From Chloroflexota bacterium (GTDB lineage: Bacteria > Chloroflexota > UBA5177 > JANWHV01), in NCBI GenBank assembly GCA_025450375.1, contig JANWHO010000056.1, positions 1 to 6,994 of the forward strand: 6,994 bases of DNA, in the 5' to 3' direction. The notes under the pieces were generated by a model that saw only the letters and a program-made list of their open reading frames with translations, was not told the DNA's origin and made no database searches. This document shows positions 1-5,779 of the stretch, piece after piece. Each line of letters starts with the position of its first letter. Within the stretch, counting starts at the first letter, position 1. A program made the translations under genes and the position numbers.

Positions 1-521
1 ACCATGAAGCTGGCCTTGACCTGGTTGACCTGGACCGCGACTTTGTACTTCCCGTTCTTCAAGGTTGTATTATTGCCGAAATGGGTGTCCTTCGGCCCCT
101 CGGCAATCCCGTACATCACGGCGATCGGCAGGCGCTCCACCAGCTTTCCCGCTGGGGAGAGAACGGTAATGCTCACCATCGCTTTGGTGACGGTCTTCCC
201 GGTGGCCCGCTGGAGCACGTGGAGTTCCAGGTGGTGGTTGGGCATGGGGCCGCCCATCCCGGCCATCCCCCCGGAGCCGCCCATCACCATGGTCCCGCTC
301 ACCATCACCTCACCGCTCTTGATGTGCTTACTCTTGACCTCCGACATGGTGTACATGTGCTCGGTGGGACCAATAGCCAGGGTCAGCGCGTAGGGTCCGG
401 CATTGGTTTTCGCGGTGACCATGTTCATGGCCGCGCCCGCCGGACCCGCGACCGGAAGCAGCAGGGAACCGGATAGGAGGGCGCCAACCGCGAGGCTGGA
501 ACGAAGGATGCCGGCTTTCAT
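1..521 (-). CDS. Secreted Met/His-rich putative metal-binding protein (C-terminus beyond window)
   Basis: Translation from the ATG at 521 gives 173 residues without a stop and runs off the left edge, so the C-terminus is missing. The start is supported by AGGAGG at 536-531, 9 nt upstream. Residues 1-31 look like a Sec signal peptide: Lys2 and Arg7, a hydrophobic core of Ala, Val and Leu, then an Ala-Gly-Ala cleavage zone. No lipobox cysteine is present, so export to the cell-wall or periplasmic space is inferred. The mature part has a Met/Gly-rich loop (Met78, 80, 86, 89, 93), then HHLELHV (96-102), a likely beta-sandwich, Met136, and a THFGNN segment (146-151) before an NGKYKV strand. The order His-x-Glu, Met, His recalls the copper/iron site of P19/Tp34 proteins; YtkA/FixH-like beta-sandwiches are alternatives. 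It is co-directional with murG but 103 nt away, so shared transcription is uncertain. The gene is clearly real; the metal role is inference. Confidence 0.8.
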   Translation of the reverse strand, partial: MKAGILRSSLAVGALLSGSLLLPVAGPAGAAMNMVTAKTNAGPYALTLAIGPTEHMYTMSEVKSKHIKSGEVMVSGTMVMGGSGGMAGMGGPMPNHHLELHVLQRATGKTVTKAMVSITVLSPAGKLVERLPIAVMYGIAEGPKDTHFGNNTTLKNGKYKVAVQVNQVKASFM

Positions 522-575
522 AGCAGTGTACCTCCTCGAAATGCCAAGCCCAGAGGACATCGACGGCCTACACAA

Positions 576-589
576 CCCATTCCAATGGG
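576..589 (-). other. Short inverted repeat between murG and the secreted-protein gene
   Basis: CCCATT and AATGGG flank two bases. On the minus strand the repeat lies about 35 nt after the murG stop and is followed by TTGTGT, which is not a proper T-run. It could be a weak attenuating hairpin or chance. The rest of the 522-624 spacer holds the AGGAGG of the secreted-protein gene and no promoter I would defend. Confidence 0.25.
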
Positions 590-624
590 ATCTTTCATCC
601 TTGGAGAACTCGCACCTCCTTCGT

Positions 625-1761
625 TCACATCCGCCCCACGCCGGCCACCCGCCGGACCACTCCGGCAATCGCCGCCGCCGCGTCGGGCTTGGCCAGCGCC
701 CGCGCCGCCTCCGCCATCTTCTCCCGCCGGGGATGGTCGCGCAGCAGGCTCAAGGCACTGGCCCGTAACACCTCCGGGGTCAGATCCGCGTTGGCAATGG
801 TGAGGGCGGCGCCCTGTGCCTCCATGTAGCGCGCGTTGGTGGTTTGGCTGGAAAACGGGCCCGGCACCATGATCGCGGGGGTGCCGGCGAGCGGCAACTC
901 GGCCAGGGGAGCGGCGCCCGCCCGGCAAATCACCAGATCGGCGGCGGCCAGCACGTCGGCCATTTCCGCCGCCGGGAGGTAATCGAAGAGGCGGTAGCGT
1001 CCCCGCAAGGTGGCGGGTAAGGTGGCGTAGCGGGCCTCTAGATCCGCCAGATCGGCCTCGCCGCAGACATGGAGCACCTGGGTGGCGAGCAGGAGGTCGG
1101 GCAGAGTGCCGGCCAGCGCCTCGTTGATGCTATGGGATCCCTGGCTGCCCCCGAAGACGGTCAAGACGGGGAGCGTGGGATCGAGGGCCAGGCTCGCACG
1201 GGCTCGCTCGCGATCCATATGTAAAAATGGTTCGCGCACCGGATAGCCGGTCAGGGTGGTCCGCTCGGGCGGGAGCCGTTCGACGGCCGGAGGAAAGGAG
1301 GCGGTGACCGCCGTCGCCACGCGGGCGGCCGCCATATTGACCCAGCCCTGGTTGATCTCTACCGTGAGCACGACCAGGGGCACGCGCAGCGCCAGGCAGG
1401 CCGCGACCACGGGCGCGCTGACATAGCCGCCTGACACCAGGGCCACGTTGGGACGGAACGCCCGCGCCAGCTTCAACGCCTGAGCGGCGCCTCCCGCCAG
1501 CCGGGCCGCGTTGGGAACCGCGCGCAAACCCACCCCACGCAGGCCGCCGGCCGCTACCTCCTCGAAGGGCAGGCCCGCTTCCTCCACCAGCCGGCGGTCC
1601 AGCGGCTGAGGTCCGCCGATATAGAGGAACCGGGGCGGCTCAGGGCCGGCGCCGTTCCCTCCAGGTAGCCCCTGGCCGGCGTTCAGGCTCTGAGCGACGG
1701 TTAGGCAGGGGTAGATGTGGCCGCCGGTTCCGCCACCAGAAATAAGTACCCGTAAGGTCAC
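625..1761 (-). CDS. murG: UDP-GlcNAc:lipid I GlcNAc transferase MurG
   Basis: MurG transfers GlcNAc from UDP-GlcNAc to lipid I on the inner face of the membrane, making lipid II. The protein has 378 residues, slightly above the usual 355-370. It starts with GTG at 1761, chosen because GGAGG lies 6 nt upstream and the next residues run straight into the glycosyltransferase core. The N-domain has the glycine loop GGGTGGH (9-15) and GGYVSAP (111-117); the interdomain segment has TGYPVRE (171-177). The C-domain UDP-GlcNAc site shows GGSQG (204-208), RAGA (280-283), Glu288, Gln306 and Asn309. Two oddities stand out. Residues about 28-44 form a Gly/Pro-rich insertion before the LYIGG strand, and the usual Thr/Ser after the RAGA motif is Pro285. 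The first 122 nt also lie inside the ftsW reading frame. The downstream neighbour is not murC, as would be usual. Confidence 0.96.
   Translation of the reverse strand: MTLRVLISGGGTGGHIYPCLTVAQSLNAGQGLPGGNGAGPEPPRFLYIGGPQPLDRRLVEEAGLPFEEVAAGGLRGVGLRAVPNAARLAGGAAQALKLARAFRPNVALVSGGYVSAPVVAACLALRVPLVVLTVEINQGWVNMAAARVATAVTASFPPAVERLPPERTTLTGYPVREPFLHMDRERARASLALDPTLPVLTVFGGSQGSHSINEALAGTLPDLLLATQVLHVCGEADLADLEARYATLPATLRGRYRLFDYLPAAEMADVLAAADLVICRAGAAPLAELPLAGTPAIMVPGPFSSQTTNARYMEAQGAALTIANADLTPEVLRASALSLLRDHPRREKMAEAARALAKPDAAAAIAGVVRRVAGVGRM
1640..1761 (-). other. 122-nt overlap of the ftsW 3' end with the murG 5' end
   Basis: The ftsW frame reads past the murG GTG start at 1761 and ends at a TGA at 1642-1640. 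The same DNA encodes the first 40 codons of MurG, including its glycine loop, and the last 40 residues of FtsW in another frame. The FtsW product of this stretch is Arg- and Pro-rich, unlike the rest of FtsW. The murG ribosome binding site also lies within ftsW coding sequence, which points to translational coupling. Confidence 0.85.
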
Positions 1762-3241
1762 TGCGTTCCTCCGGCACCGGCTCGAGATGCCGGGACACGT
1801 TTAATAGGATGCCCACGGCCAGTAAGTTTACCACCAACGAGCTACCGCCGAAGCTGATGAAGGGCAGCGGCACCCCGGTGAAGGGTATGATATTGGTGAC
1901 CGAGAGCATATTCAAAAGGGCCTGCACCACCAGATAGGAGGTGATGCCGGCCGCCAGCAGCTTACCGAACAGATCCTGGGCCAGCATGCTGATCCGGATC
2001 CCCCGATAGGCGAAATAGGCAAAGAGCGCCACCACGATCAGGGCCCCGATCAGACCCGTTTCCTCGCCGATCGTGGCGAAAATAGTGTCGGTCTGGGGCG
2101 CGGGGATCGAATCCTTGAGTTGGCCGTTGCCCAAGCCGACTCCGGCCAATCCCCCATGCCAGAAGGCCAGCAGGGCTCGGGAAATCTGATAGCCGCCCGC
2201 TTGCTGATTGGCGAATGGCGCCTGCCAGATCTCAATCCGCTTGTGCCAATACCCTCCACTATTGAGGACGAAGTAGATCACGGGGATGAACAGGGCCGCC
2301 AGGGACACCAGGTGACGGAGGCGGGCCCCGGAGACGAAGAACATCCCGAGCATGGCGGCGCTGACCACCGCCGCCGTGCCCAGGTCGGGCTGCTTGAAGA
2401 TCAGCAGGGTGGTGAAACCAAGGACGATCCCGAACGGGATCAAGCCCGAGATCGAATGGCGGACATCATCCGTCTTGCTGGAAAGCCAGTGCGCGGCGTA
2501 GACGGTAAGGGCCAGCTTGCCGATCTCGCTCGGCTGCAAGCGGAGGCCATGGAACTGAATCCACCGAGCGGCCCCGTTCGCGCTGTAGCTGAAGCTCTTG
2601 ACGTGGACCAGGAGCAACAATCCGGCGGTCATCACCACGCCAAGCATGGTGTATTTCCGTAACTGGCGATAATCGAACAGCATCCCCGCCACCAGGGCGA
2701 TCGTCCCCAGAGTCAGCCAGCTAAACTGGCGGGTCAGGTAGTAATTTACGTTACCCTGGGTACTGAGGTCCCCAATCCCGGCGTAGCTCTGGTACATACT
2801 GGCGCTATAAATAAACACCGTGCCCAACACCAGCAAGCACACCACGGTAGACAGCAGATACATATCGATCCGTGGGCGAGCCAGGGTCAAGGGAAGCGCT
2901 TCCGGCTCCGATACCGGCCGTGCCGTGGCGACGAAGGCGGAGGCTGACTCGGCGTTTGGCTCTATCGCAATCCTGGTGGCCATCACCGCCTCGCCTGGCC
3001 CGCGGAGAAGGCTGGAGGGGCGGGTTGGGCGCACCGGGCGGAGCCGCCGGACCCGCGTGGGCCCCAGCAACCCATGTCCGGTGTCAACGCCCGTCCGCGA
3101 GGATCGAGCCTGAGAGCCGGACGCATCGCCACCCGGGCGCGAGGCATGAACCGGGCTGCCGCTCACCGTGTTTCGTCCCCCGCCCACCGGCATGGGCGTC
3201 CGGCGGGTCACGACGCTGCCCCGCCGCTTACTGATCGCCAT
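1640..3241 (-). CDS. ftsW: Division-specific SEDS peptidoglycan polymerase FtsW, with long N-terminal extension
   Basis: FtsW is a multi-pass membrane glycosyltransferase that polymerises lipid II at the septum with a class B PBP. From the ATG at 3241 it has 533 residues, against roughly 370-420 in most homologues. Residues 1-86 are Arg/Pro/Gly/Ser-rich and probably cytoplasmic and disordered; the first membrane span is near 127-148. SEDS signatures follow: NGAARWI (222-228), QPSEIGK (236-242), QPDLGT (284-289), GLGNGQLK (369-376), a QTDTIFA segment (383-389) whose Asp385 aligns with the HTD motif Asp considered functionally essential, and PFTGVPLPFIS followed by FGGSSL (453-469). I chose 3241 because GGAGG lies 5 nt upstream, the start overlaps the murD stop by 14 nt, and about 81% of third positions in the extension are G or C. 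An ATG at 2983 with a weaker GAGG would give a conventional N-terminus. Its position between murD and murG favours FtsW over RodA or SpoVE. Confidence 0.93.
   Translation of the reverse strand: MAISKRRGSVVTRRTPMPVGGGRNTVSGSPVHASRPGGDASGSQARSSRTGVDTGHGLLGPTRVRRLRPVRPTRPSSLLRGPGEAVMATRIAIEPNAESASAFVATARPVSEPEALPLTLARPRIDMYLLSTVVCLLVLGTVFIYSASMYQSYAGIGDLSTQGNVNYYLTRQFSWLTLGTIALVAGMLFDYRQLRKYTMLGVVMTAGLLLLVHVKSFSYSANGAARWIQFHGLRLQPSEIGKLALTVYAAHWLSSKTDDVRHSISGLIPFGIVLGFTTLLIFKQPDLGTAAVVSAAMLGMFFVSGARLRHLVSLAALFIPVIYFVLNSGGYWHKRIEIWQAPFANQQAGGYQISRALLAFWHGGLAGVGLGNGQLKDSIPAPQTDTIFATIGEETGLIGALIVVALFAYFAYRGIRISMLAQDLFGKLLAAGITSYLVVQALLNMLSVTNIIPFTGVPLPFISFGGSSLVVNLLAVGILLNVSRHLEPVPEERSDLTGTYFWWRNRRPHLPLPNRRSEPERRPGATWRERRRP
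1768..1772 (-). promoter_or_regulatory. Ribosome binding site of murG, inside ftsW
   Basis: GGAGG on the minus strand lies 6 nt before the GTG at 1761. It fixes the murG start at GTG rather than a later codon. Confidence 0.8.
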
Positions 3242-4601
3242 GAAGACCTCCGACCAGTTGGCGGAAGCGGTCGCCGCGCTCCTCGAAATCACGGAACTGA
3301 TCGTAACTGGCGCAGCCCGGCGAGAGAAGCACCGCGTCTCCGGGACGTGCCCATTGGCGCGCCGTACTCACGGCCCGATCCAGATCGCCGCACCGGATGA
3401 GCGCGTCCCGCGTCAGCAACCCGGAGGGAGCTTCGCGGAGCGCCGCTTCGAGATGTCCCATGATCAGATCCTCGGCCTCCCCGAGAACCAATACAGCCCG
3501 GCAGCGCGCCACCGCTTCGCGGCTGAGCGCCTCCCACGGCAACGCTTTATCGTGACCACCCAGGAGCAGCACCACGGGGCCGGGAAGGGCAGCCAGGGCG
3601 GCGCGGGTCCGGTCGGGTGAGGTGGCAATCGAGTCATTATAATAGGACACATTGTCCAGTACCCGGACCACCTCCAGGCGATGGGGAACCCCGGTGAAGG
3701 CGCGGATCGCCTCCCGCATGGCCCCTGATGGGATGCCCATGGCGTCCGCGGCGGCGATGGCGGCCAGGGTATTGGCCACGTTATGAGCGCCCGGCACGCG
3801 CAGGTCGGCGCGCCTACAGACCGGTTCGCCGCGGCCGGCCTGGCGTATCACCAGCATGTCATCCTCCAGGGCCGCGCCATCCGGGGGCGCGGAAACCAGG
3901 CTAAAGTATACCACGCGTCCGCCGGCGATCCGGGCAAAGCGGGAAGCGTAGGGATCATCGAGATTCAGAACCGCGGAATCATCCGCGCCTTGGTAGCGCA
4001 CGATCGGGAGCTTGGCGGCTGCGTACTCATCCAGGGTATGGTGACGGTCGAGATGATTGGGCGTGAGGTTGGTGACCACCGCCACGCGGGGACTGGCCTG
4101 GAGCCACTCCAACTGGAAGCTGCTCATCTCCAGCACCACCCAATCGCGCGCGGTCATCCGCGCCGTCTCATTCAAGAGGGGGCGGCCGATGTTCCCCCCC
4201 ACATAGGTGGTGAACCCAGCCGCCGCCGACATGGCGCCAAGCAAGGTCGTGGTTGTGGTCTTCCCATTGCTTCCGGTCACCCCGGCGATCGGCGCGGGGC
4301 AGACCGCGAAAAACAGGTCGGTAAGGGCGGAGATCGGGATCCCACGCGCCAAGGCGTCGCGGGCCACCGGCGCGTCCTTGGGGACGGCGGGGTTGAGATA
4401 GACGGTATCAAACCCGCCGAGATCTGGGTGATCGCTCCCGGCGATCAGGGTTCCTCCCAGGGCGGCCAGCGCCTTGGCGCTCTCCCCCAGATCCTCGGCC
4501 TCCCGCCCATCGGCCACGGTGACCGCCGTCCCCCGCTCGCCCAGATAGCGCGCGAGAGCCAATCCCTCGCGGCCCAATCCCACAATCAGCGCCCTGGCCA
4601 C
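3228..4601 (-). CDS. murD: UDP-N-acetylmuramoyl-L-alanine:D-glutamate ligase MurD
   Basis: MurD is the cytoplasmic ATP-dependent ligase that adds D-Glu to UDP-MurNAc-L-Ala. At 457 residues it is of family-typical length and complete. The N-domain begins with a Rossmann-like ALIVGLGREG. The ATP loop is GVTGSNGKTTT (107-117), followed by LEMSSFQLE (157-165) and NLTPNHLDRH (178-187). Lys197 sits where the carbamylated lysine is expected. HRLE (307-310), NDSIATSPDRT (322-332), GGHDK (348-352) and LLSPGCASYDQFRDFEERG (425-443) mark the hinge and C-domain. The start is GTG at 4601, with AAAGG about 7 nt upstream; the ATG at 4620 is out of frame. It is the first gene of the minus-strand run, so its promoter should lie in 4602-4789, but I see no convincing -35/-10 pair for it there. 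Confidence 0.97.
   Translation of the reverse strand: MARALIVGLGREGLALARYLGERGTAVTVADGREAEDLGESAKALAALGGTLIAGSDHPDLGGFDTVYLNPAVPKDAPVARDALARGIPISALTDLFFAVCPAPIAGVTGSNGKTTTTTLLGAMSAAAGFTTYVGGNIGRPLLNETARMTARDWVVLEMSSFQLEWLQASPRVAVVTNLTPNHLDRHHTLDEYAAAKLPIVRYQGADDSAVLNLDDPYASRFARIAGGRVVYFSLVSAPPDGAALEDDMLVIRQAGRGEPVCRRADLRVPGAHNVANTLAAIAAADAMGIPSGAMREAIRAFTGVPHRLEVVRVLDNVSYYNDSIATSPDRTRAALAALPGPVVLLLGGHDKALPWEALSREAVARCRAVLVLGEAEDLIMGHLEAALREAPSGLLTRDALIRCGDLDRAVSTARQWARPGDAVLLSPGCASYDQFRDFEERGDRFRQLVGGLHGDQ
3247..3251 (-). promoter_or_regulatory. Ribosome binding site supporting the upstream ftsW start
   Basis: GGAGG on the minus strand, 5 nt before the ATG at 3241 and inside the last codons of murD. 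It is clearly better than the GAGG-like site before the alternative ATG at 2983. It suggests that ribosomes finishing murD re-initiate on ftsW. Confidence 0.65.
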
Positions 4602-4680
4602 TCTGCCCGCCTTTCACCATGGAGGCGCGCGACCGGCGCCAGGATCCCCACGGTAGTGTAGCGCGGTTGAAAGGAAGGGG

Positions 4681-4700
4681 CGTGGGGGTTGTCCCCCACG
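4681..4700. repeat. Perfect G+C-rich palindrome in the divergent promoter region
   Basis: The arms CGTGGGGG and CCCCCACG match over 8 bp around a TTGT loop. No T-run follows on either strand, so it is not an ordinary intrinsic terminator. It lies between murD and the toxin-antitoxin genes, 14 bp before the -35 box at 4714. It may be a regulator site, a dispersed palindromic repeat, or a hairpin early in the murD leader. A related GTGGGGG/CCCCAC motif is found at 6963-6975. Confidence 0.6.
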
Positions 4701-4712
4701 ATGGCAAACAAG

Positions 4713-4729
4713 ATTGACGGAATTGACGG
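4713..4729 (+). repeat. Direct repeat ATTGACGG x2 over the -35 region
   Basis: ATTGACGG occurs at 4713-4720 and 4722-4729, a period of 9 bp. The first copy contains the proposed -35 hexamer. Such spacing could place two protein subunits on nearly the same face of the helix, so it is a candidate operator for the antitoxin; this is inference. Confidence 0.5.
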
Positions 4730-4742
4730 CGACCTTTATCAT
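4714..4742 (+). promoter_or_regulatory. Sigma70-type promoter of the toxin-antitoxin operon
   Basis: TTGACG (4714-4719) and TATCAT (4737-4742) are separated by exactly 17 bp. Transcription would begin near 4749, leaving a leader of about 40 nt before the antitoxin ATG. It is the best promoter match in the window and points at the antitoxin gene. Confidence 0.65.
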
Positions 4743-4754
4743 TATGGCAATGAT
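4738..4754. promoter_or_regulatory. Inverted repeat over the -10 box, candidate autoregulatory operator
   Basis: ATCATT (4738-4743) and AATGAT (4749-4754) are perfect inverted arms around 5 bp. They cover most of the proposed -10 box and the expected transcription start, a position suited to repression. HTH antitoxins usually repress their own operon, so this site or the neighbouring direct repeat is the likely target. A second, smaller repeat (TGCTC/GAGCA, 4764-4777) lies just before the ribosome binding site. Confidence 0.5.
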
Positions 4755-4776
4755 CGCTGACCATGCTCAAGGGAGC

Positions 4777-4782
4777 AAGGAG
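4777..4782 (+). promoter_or_regulatory. Ribosome binding site of the antitoxin gene
   Basis: AAGGAG lies 7 nt before the ATG at 4790. It decides that start over the in-frame ATG at 4763, which has no comparable site, and over the ATG at 4796. Confidence 0.75.
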
Positions 4783-4789
4783 ACAGTTC

Positions 4790-5215
4790 ATGAGCATGAC
4801 TGTGCTCAAGCGCGAGGATATGGAACAGGCGCTTGCCCTCCTGGAAAGCGCTCCCAGCACTGACCGCAACGTGGTAGCCGCGACCGAAGCCCTCAAGCGT
4901 GCCCTGCTCGATGCAAAGACGCGTGACCTGCTGACGACGGCCGAAGCCGCCGAGGCCCTAGGTATCCGCTCCATCAACACGGTGAAGCGCTGGGTGAAGA
5001 TTGGCTATCTGCACGGTGTGTCGCGGACCGAGCGCACAATGATCCCGGTCACCGAAGTCGAGCGCATTTGGCATGACGATCGAGTGAAGGCTCTTCGGGC
5101 ATCCAGCCGTCTCCATGCGGATATCGCGGAACTCGGCGCCGAGGGTCTGTCGGACGATGAACTGGCGGGCCTCGTGAAGACGCGGCCAGGGCGACCTCCC
5201 TGGGCGAAGGGCTAG
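4790..5215 (+). CDS. HTH-domain antitoxin / operon repressor partnered with a PIN toxin
   Basis: A 141-residue cytoplasmic protein. Residues 1-45 are mostly helical and charged. At about 48-92 lies an excisionase/MerR-like winged helix-turn-helix: LLTTAEAAEALGI, then NTVKRWVKIGYL as the recognition-helix region, a short wing, and MIPVTEVERI. The C-terminal third (about 95-141) is Arg/Glu-rich with an SDDELAGLVKTRPGRPPW tail that could contact and neutralise the toxin. It precedes the PIN-domain gene by 14 nt, the usual antitoxin-first order, so the expected role is neutralising the toxin and repressing the shared promoter. The DNA-binding fold is visible; the antitoxin role is inferred from the pairing. 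A stand-alone excisionase-like regulator is the alternative. No phage integrase is nearby. Confidence 0.85.
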   Translation: MSMTVLKREDMEQALALLESAPSTDRNVVAATEALKRALLDAKTRDLLTTAEAAEALGIRSINTVKRWVKIGYLHGVSRTERTMIPVTEVERIWHDDRVKALRASSRLHADIAELGAEGLSDDELAGLVKTRPGRPPWAKG

Positions 5216-5229
5216 GTGGTGGGAACGCC

Positions 5230-5736
5230 ATGACGATGATCCGCGCTGTCCTCGATACGAGCATCTTGGTGCCCGCGCAGCTCCGGGTAGACCTCCAGAG
5301 TCTGGCCCAGGATGGGGCCTTTACGGCCATCTGGTCACCCTGGATTATTGCCGAACTGCATCGGACACTCACCTGGCATTGGCTCGCCCGGAAGGCGATC
5401 CGGGTGACCTCAACTGCTGGCGACTCGGTAACCGCCTGTGACGTTTCCGCCGCCAATTGGTTGCGCTGTGGCCAGATGGCCAAGCAGATGATGGAGATCC
5501 TGCTCGCCACGCCAAACTGGGAGTTGGTTGATCCCCGGCCTCCCTACCCCATTGCTTGGGAGACGCTGGCAGACGTATGGGACTATCCAATCTGGGCTGC
5601 CGCGATCGCCGGCCAGGCAAGCTACGTCGTCTCCGACAATGCGCGTGACTATCCGCCTTCTGGCATGGACGGGCGATATATTTATAGCGATGTCGAGTAC
5701 ATCTCTGGTGCGAATTTCATTGCTCTACTGGGGTGA
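5230..5736 (+). CDS. PIN-domain ribonuclease toxin
   Basis: A 168-residue protein covering essentially a single PIN domain. The acidic residues expected to bind Mg2+/Mn2+ are in order: Asp9 in AVLDTSIL, Glu42 in IIAELHRTL, Asp118 in VWDYPIWAAAIA, and Asp136 in SYVVSDNARDYP, with Asp140 nearby. PIN toxins of type II modules cleave RNA, often tRNA or rRNA; the target here cannot be read from sequence. The gene starts 14 nt after the antitoxin stop, with only a weak G-rich site (GGTGGTGGG) before the ATG at 5230. This suggests translation coupled to, and lower than, that of the antitoxin. The ATG at 5236 is an alternative start. All catalytic positions are present, so it looks active. Sampled lines are about 62% G+C, a little below the murD line sampled, which is only a weak hint of transfer. 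Confidence 0.88.
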   Translation: MTMIRAVLDTSILVPAQLRVDLQSLAQDGAFTAIWSPWIIAELHRTLTWHWLARKAIRVTSTAGDSVTACDVSAANWLRCGQMAKQMMEILLATPNWELVDPRPPYPIAWETLADVWDYPIWAAAIAGQASYVVSDNARDYPPSGMDGRYIYSDVEYISGANFIALLG

Positions 5737-5779
5737 ATAGCGCGCAATGGAATATTTGCTATGCTATGGTTGTAATCCC

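Noticed and set aside
518..598. A 26-codon minus-strand reading frame (ATG at 598) whose TGA overlaps the ATG of the secreted-protein gene, suggesting a leader peptide
   Set aside because: Only about a quarter of its third positions are G or C, unlike the surrounding genes. The nearest good SD is 15 nt away, and the downstream gene has its own AGGAGG.
4655..4660. TACACT on the minus strand as a -10 box for murD
   Set aside because: No acceptable -35 hexamer is found 16-18 bp upstream, so I do not call a promoter.
3783..4661. Long plus-strand open frame of 292 codons opposite murD
   Set aside because: It is antisense to a clearly functional murD, has low-complexity His/Gly/Arg composition, and is a by-product of high G+C at third positions.
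4763..4789. Earlier in-frame ATG for the antitoxin at 4763
   Set aside because: It lacks a ribosome binding site, while AAGGAG is well placed for the ATG at 4790. The extra residues would also be encoded over the small inverted repeat in the leader.
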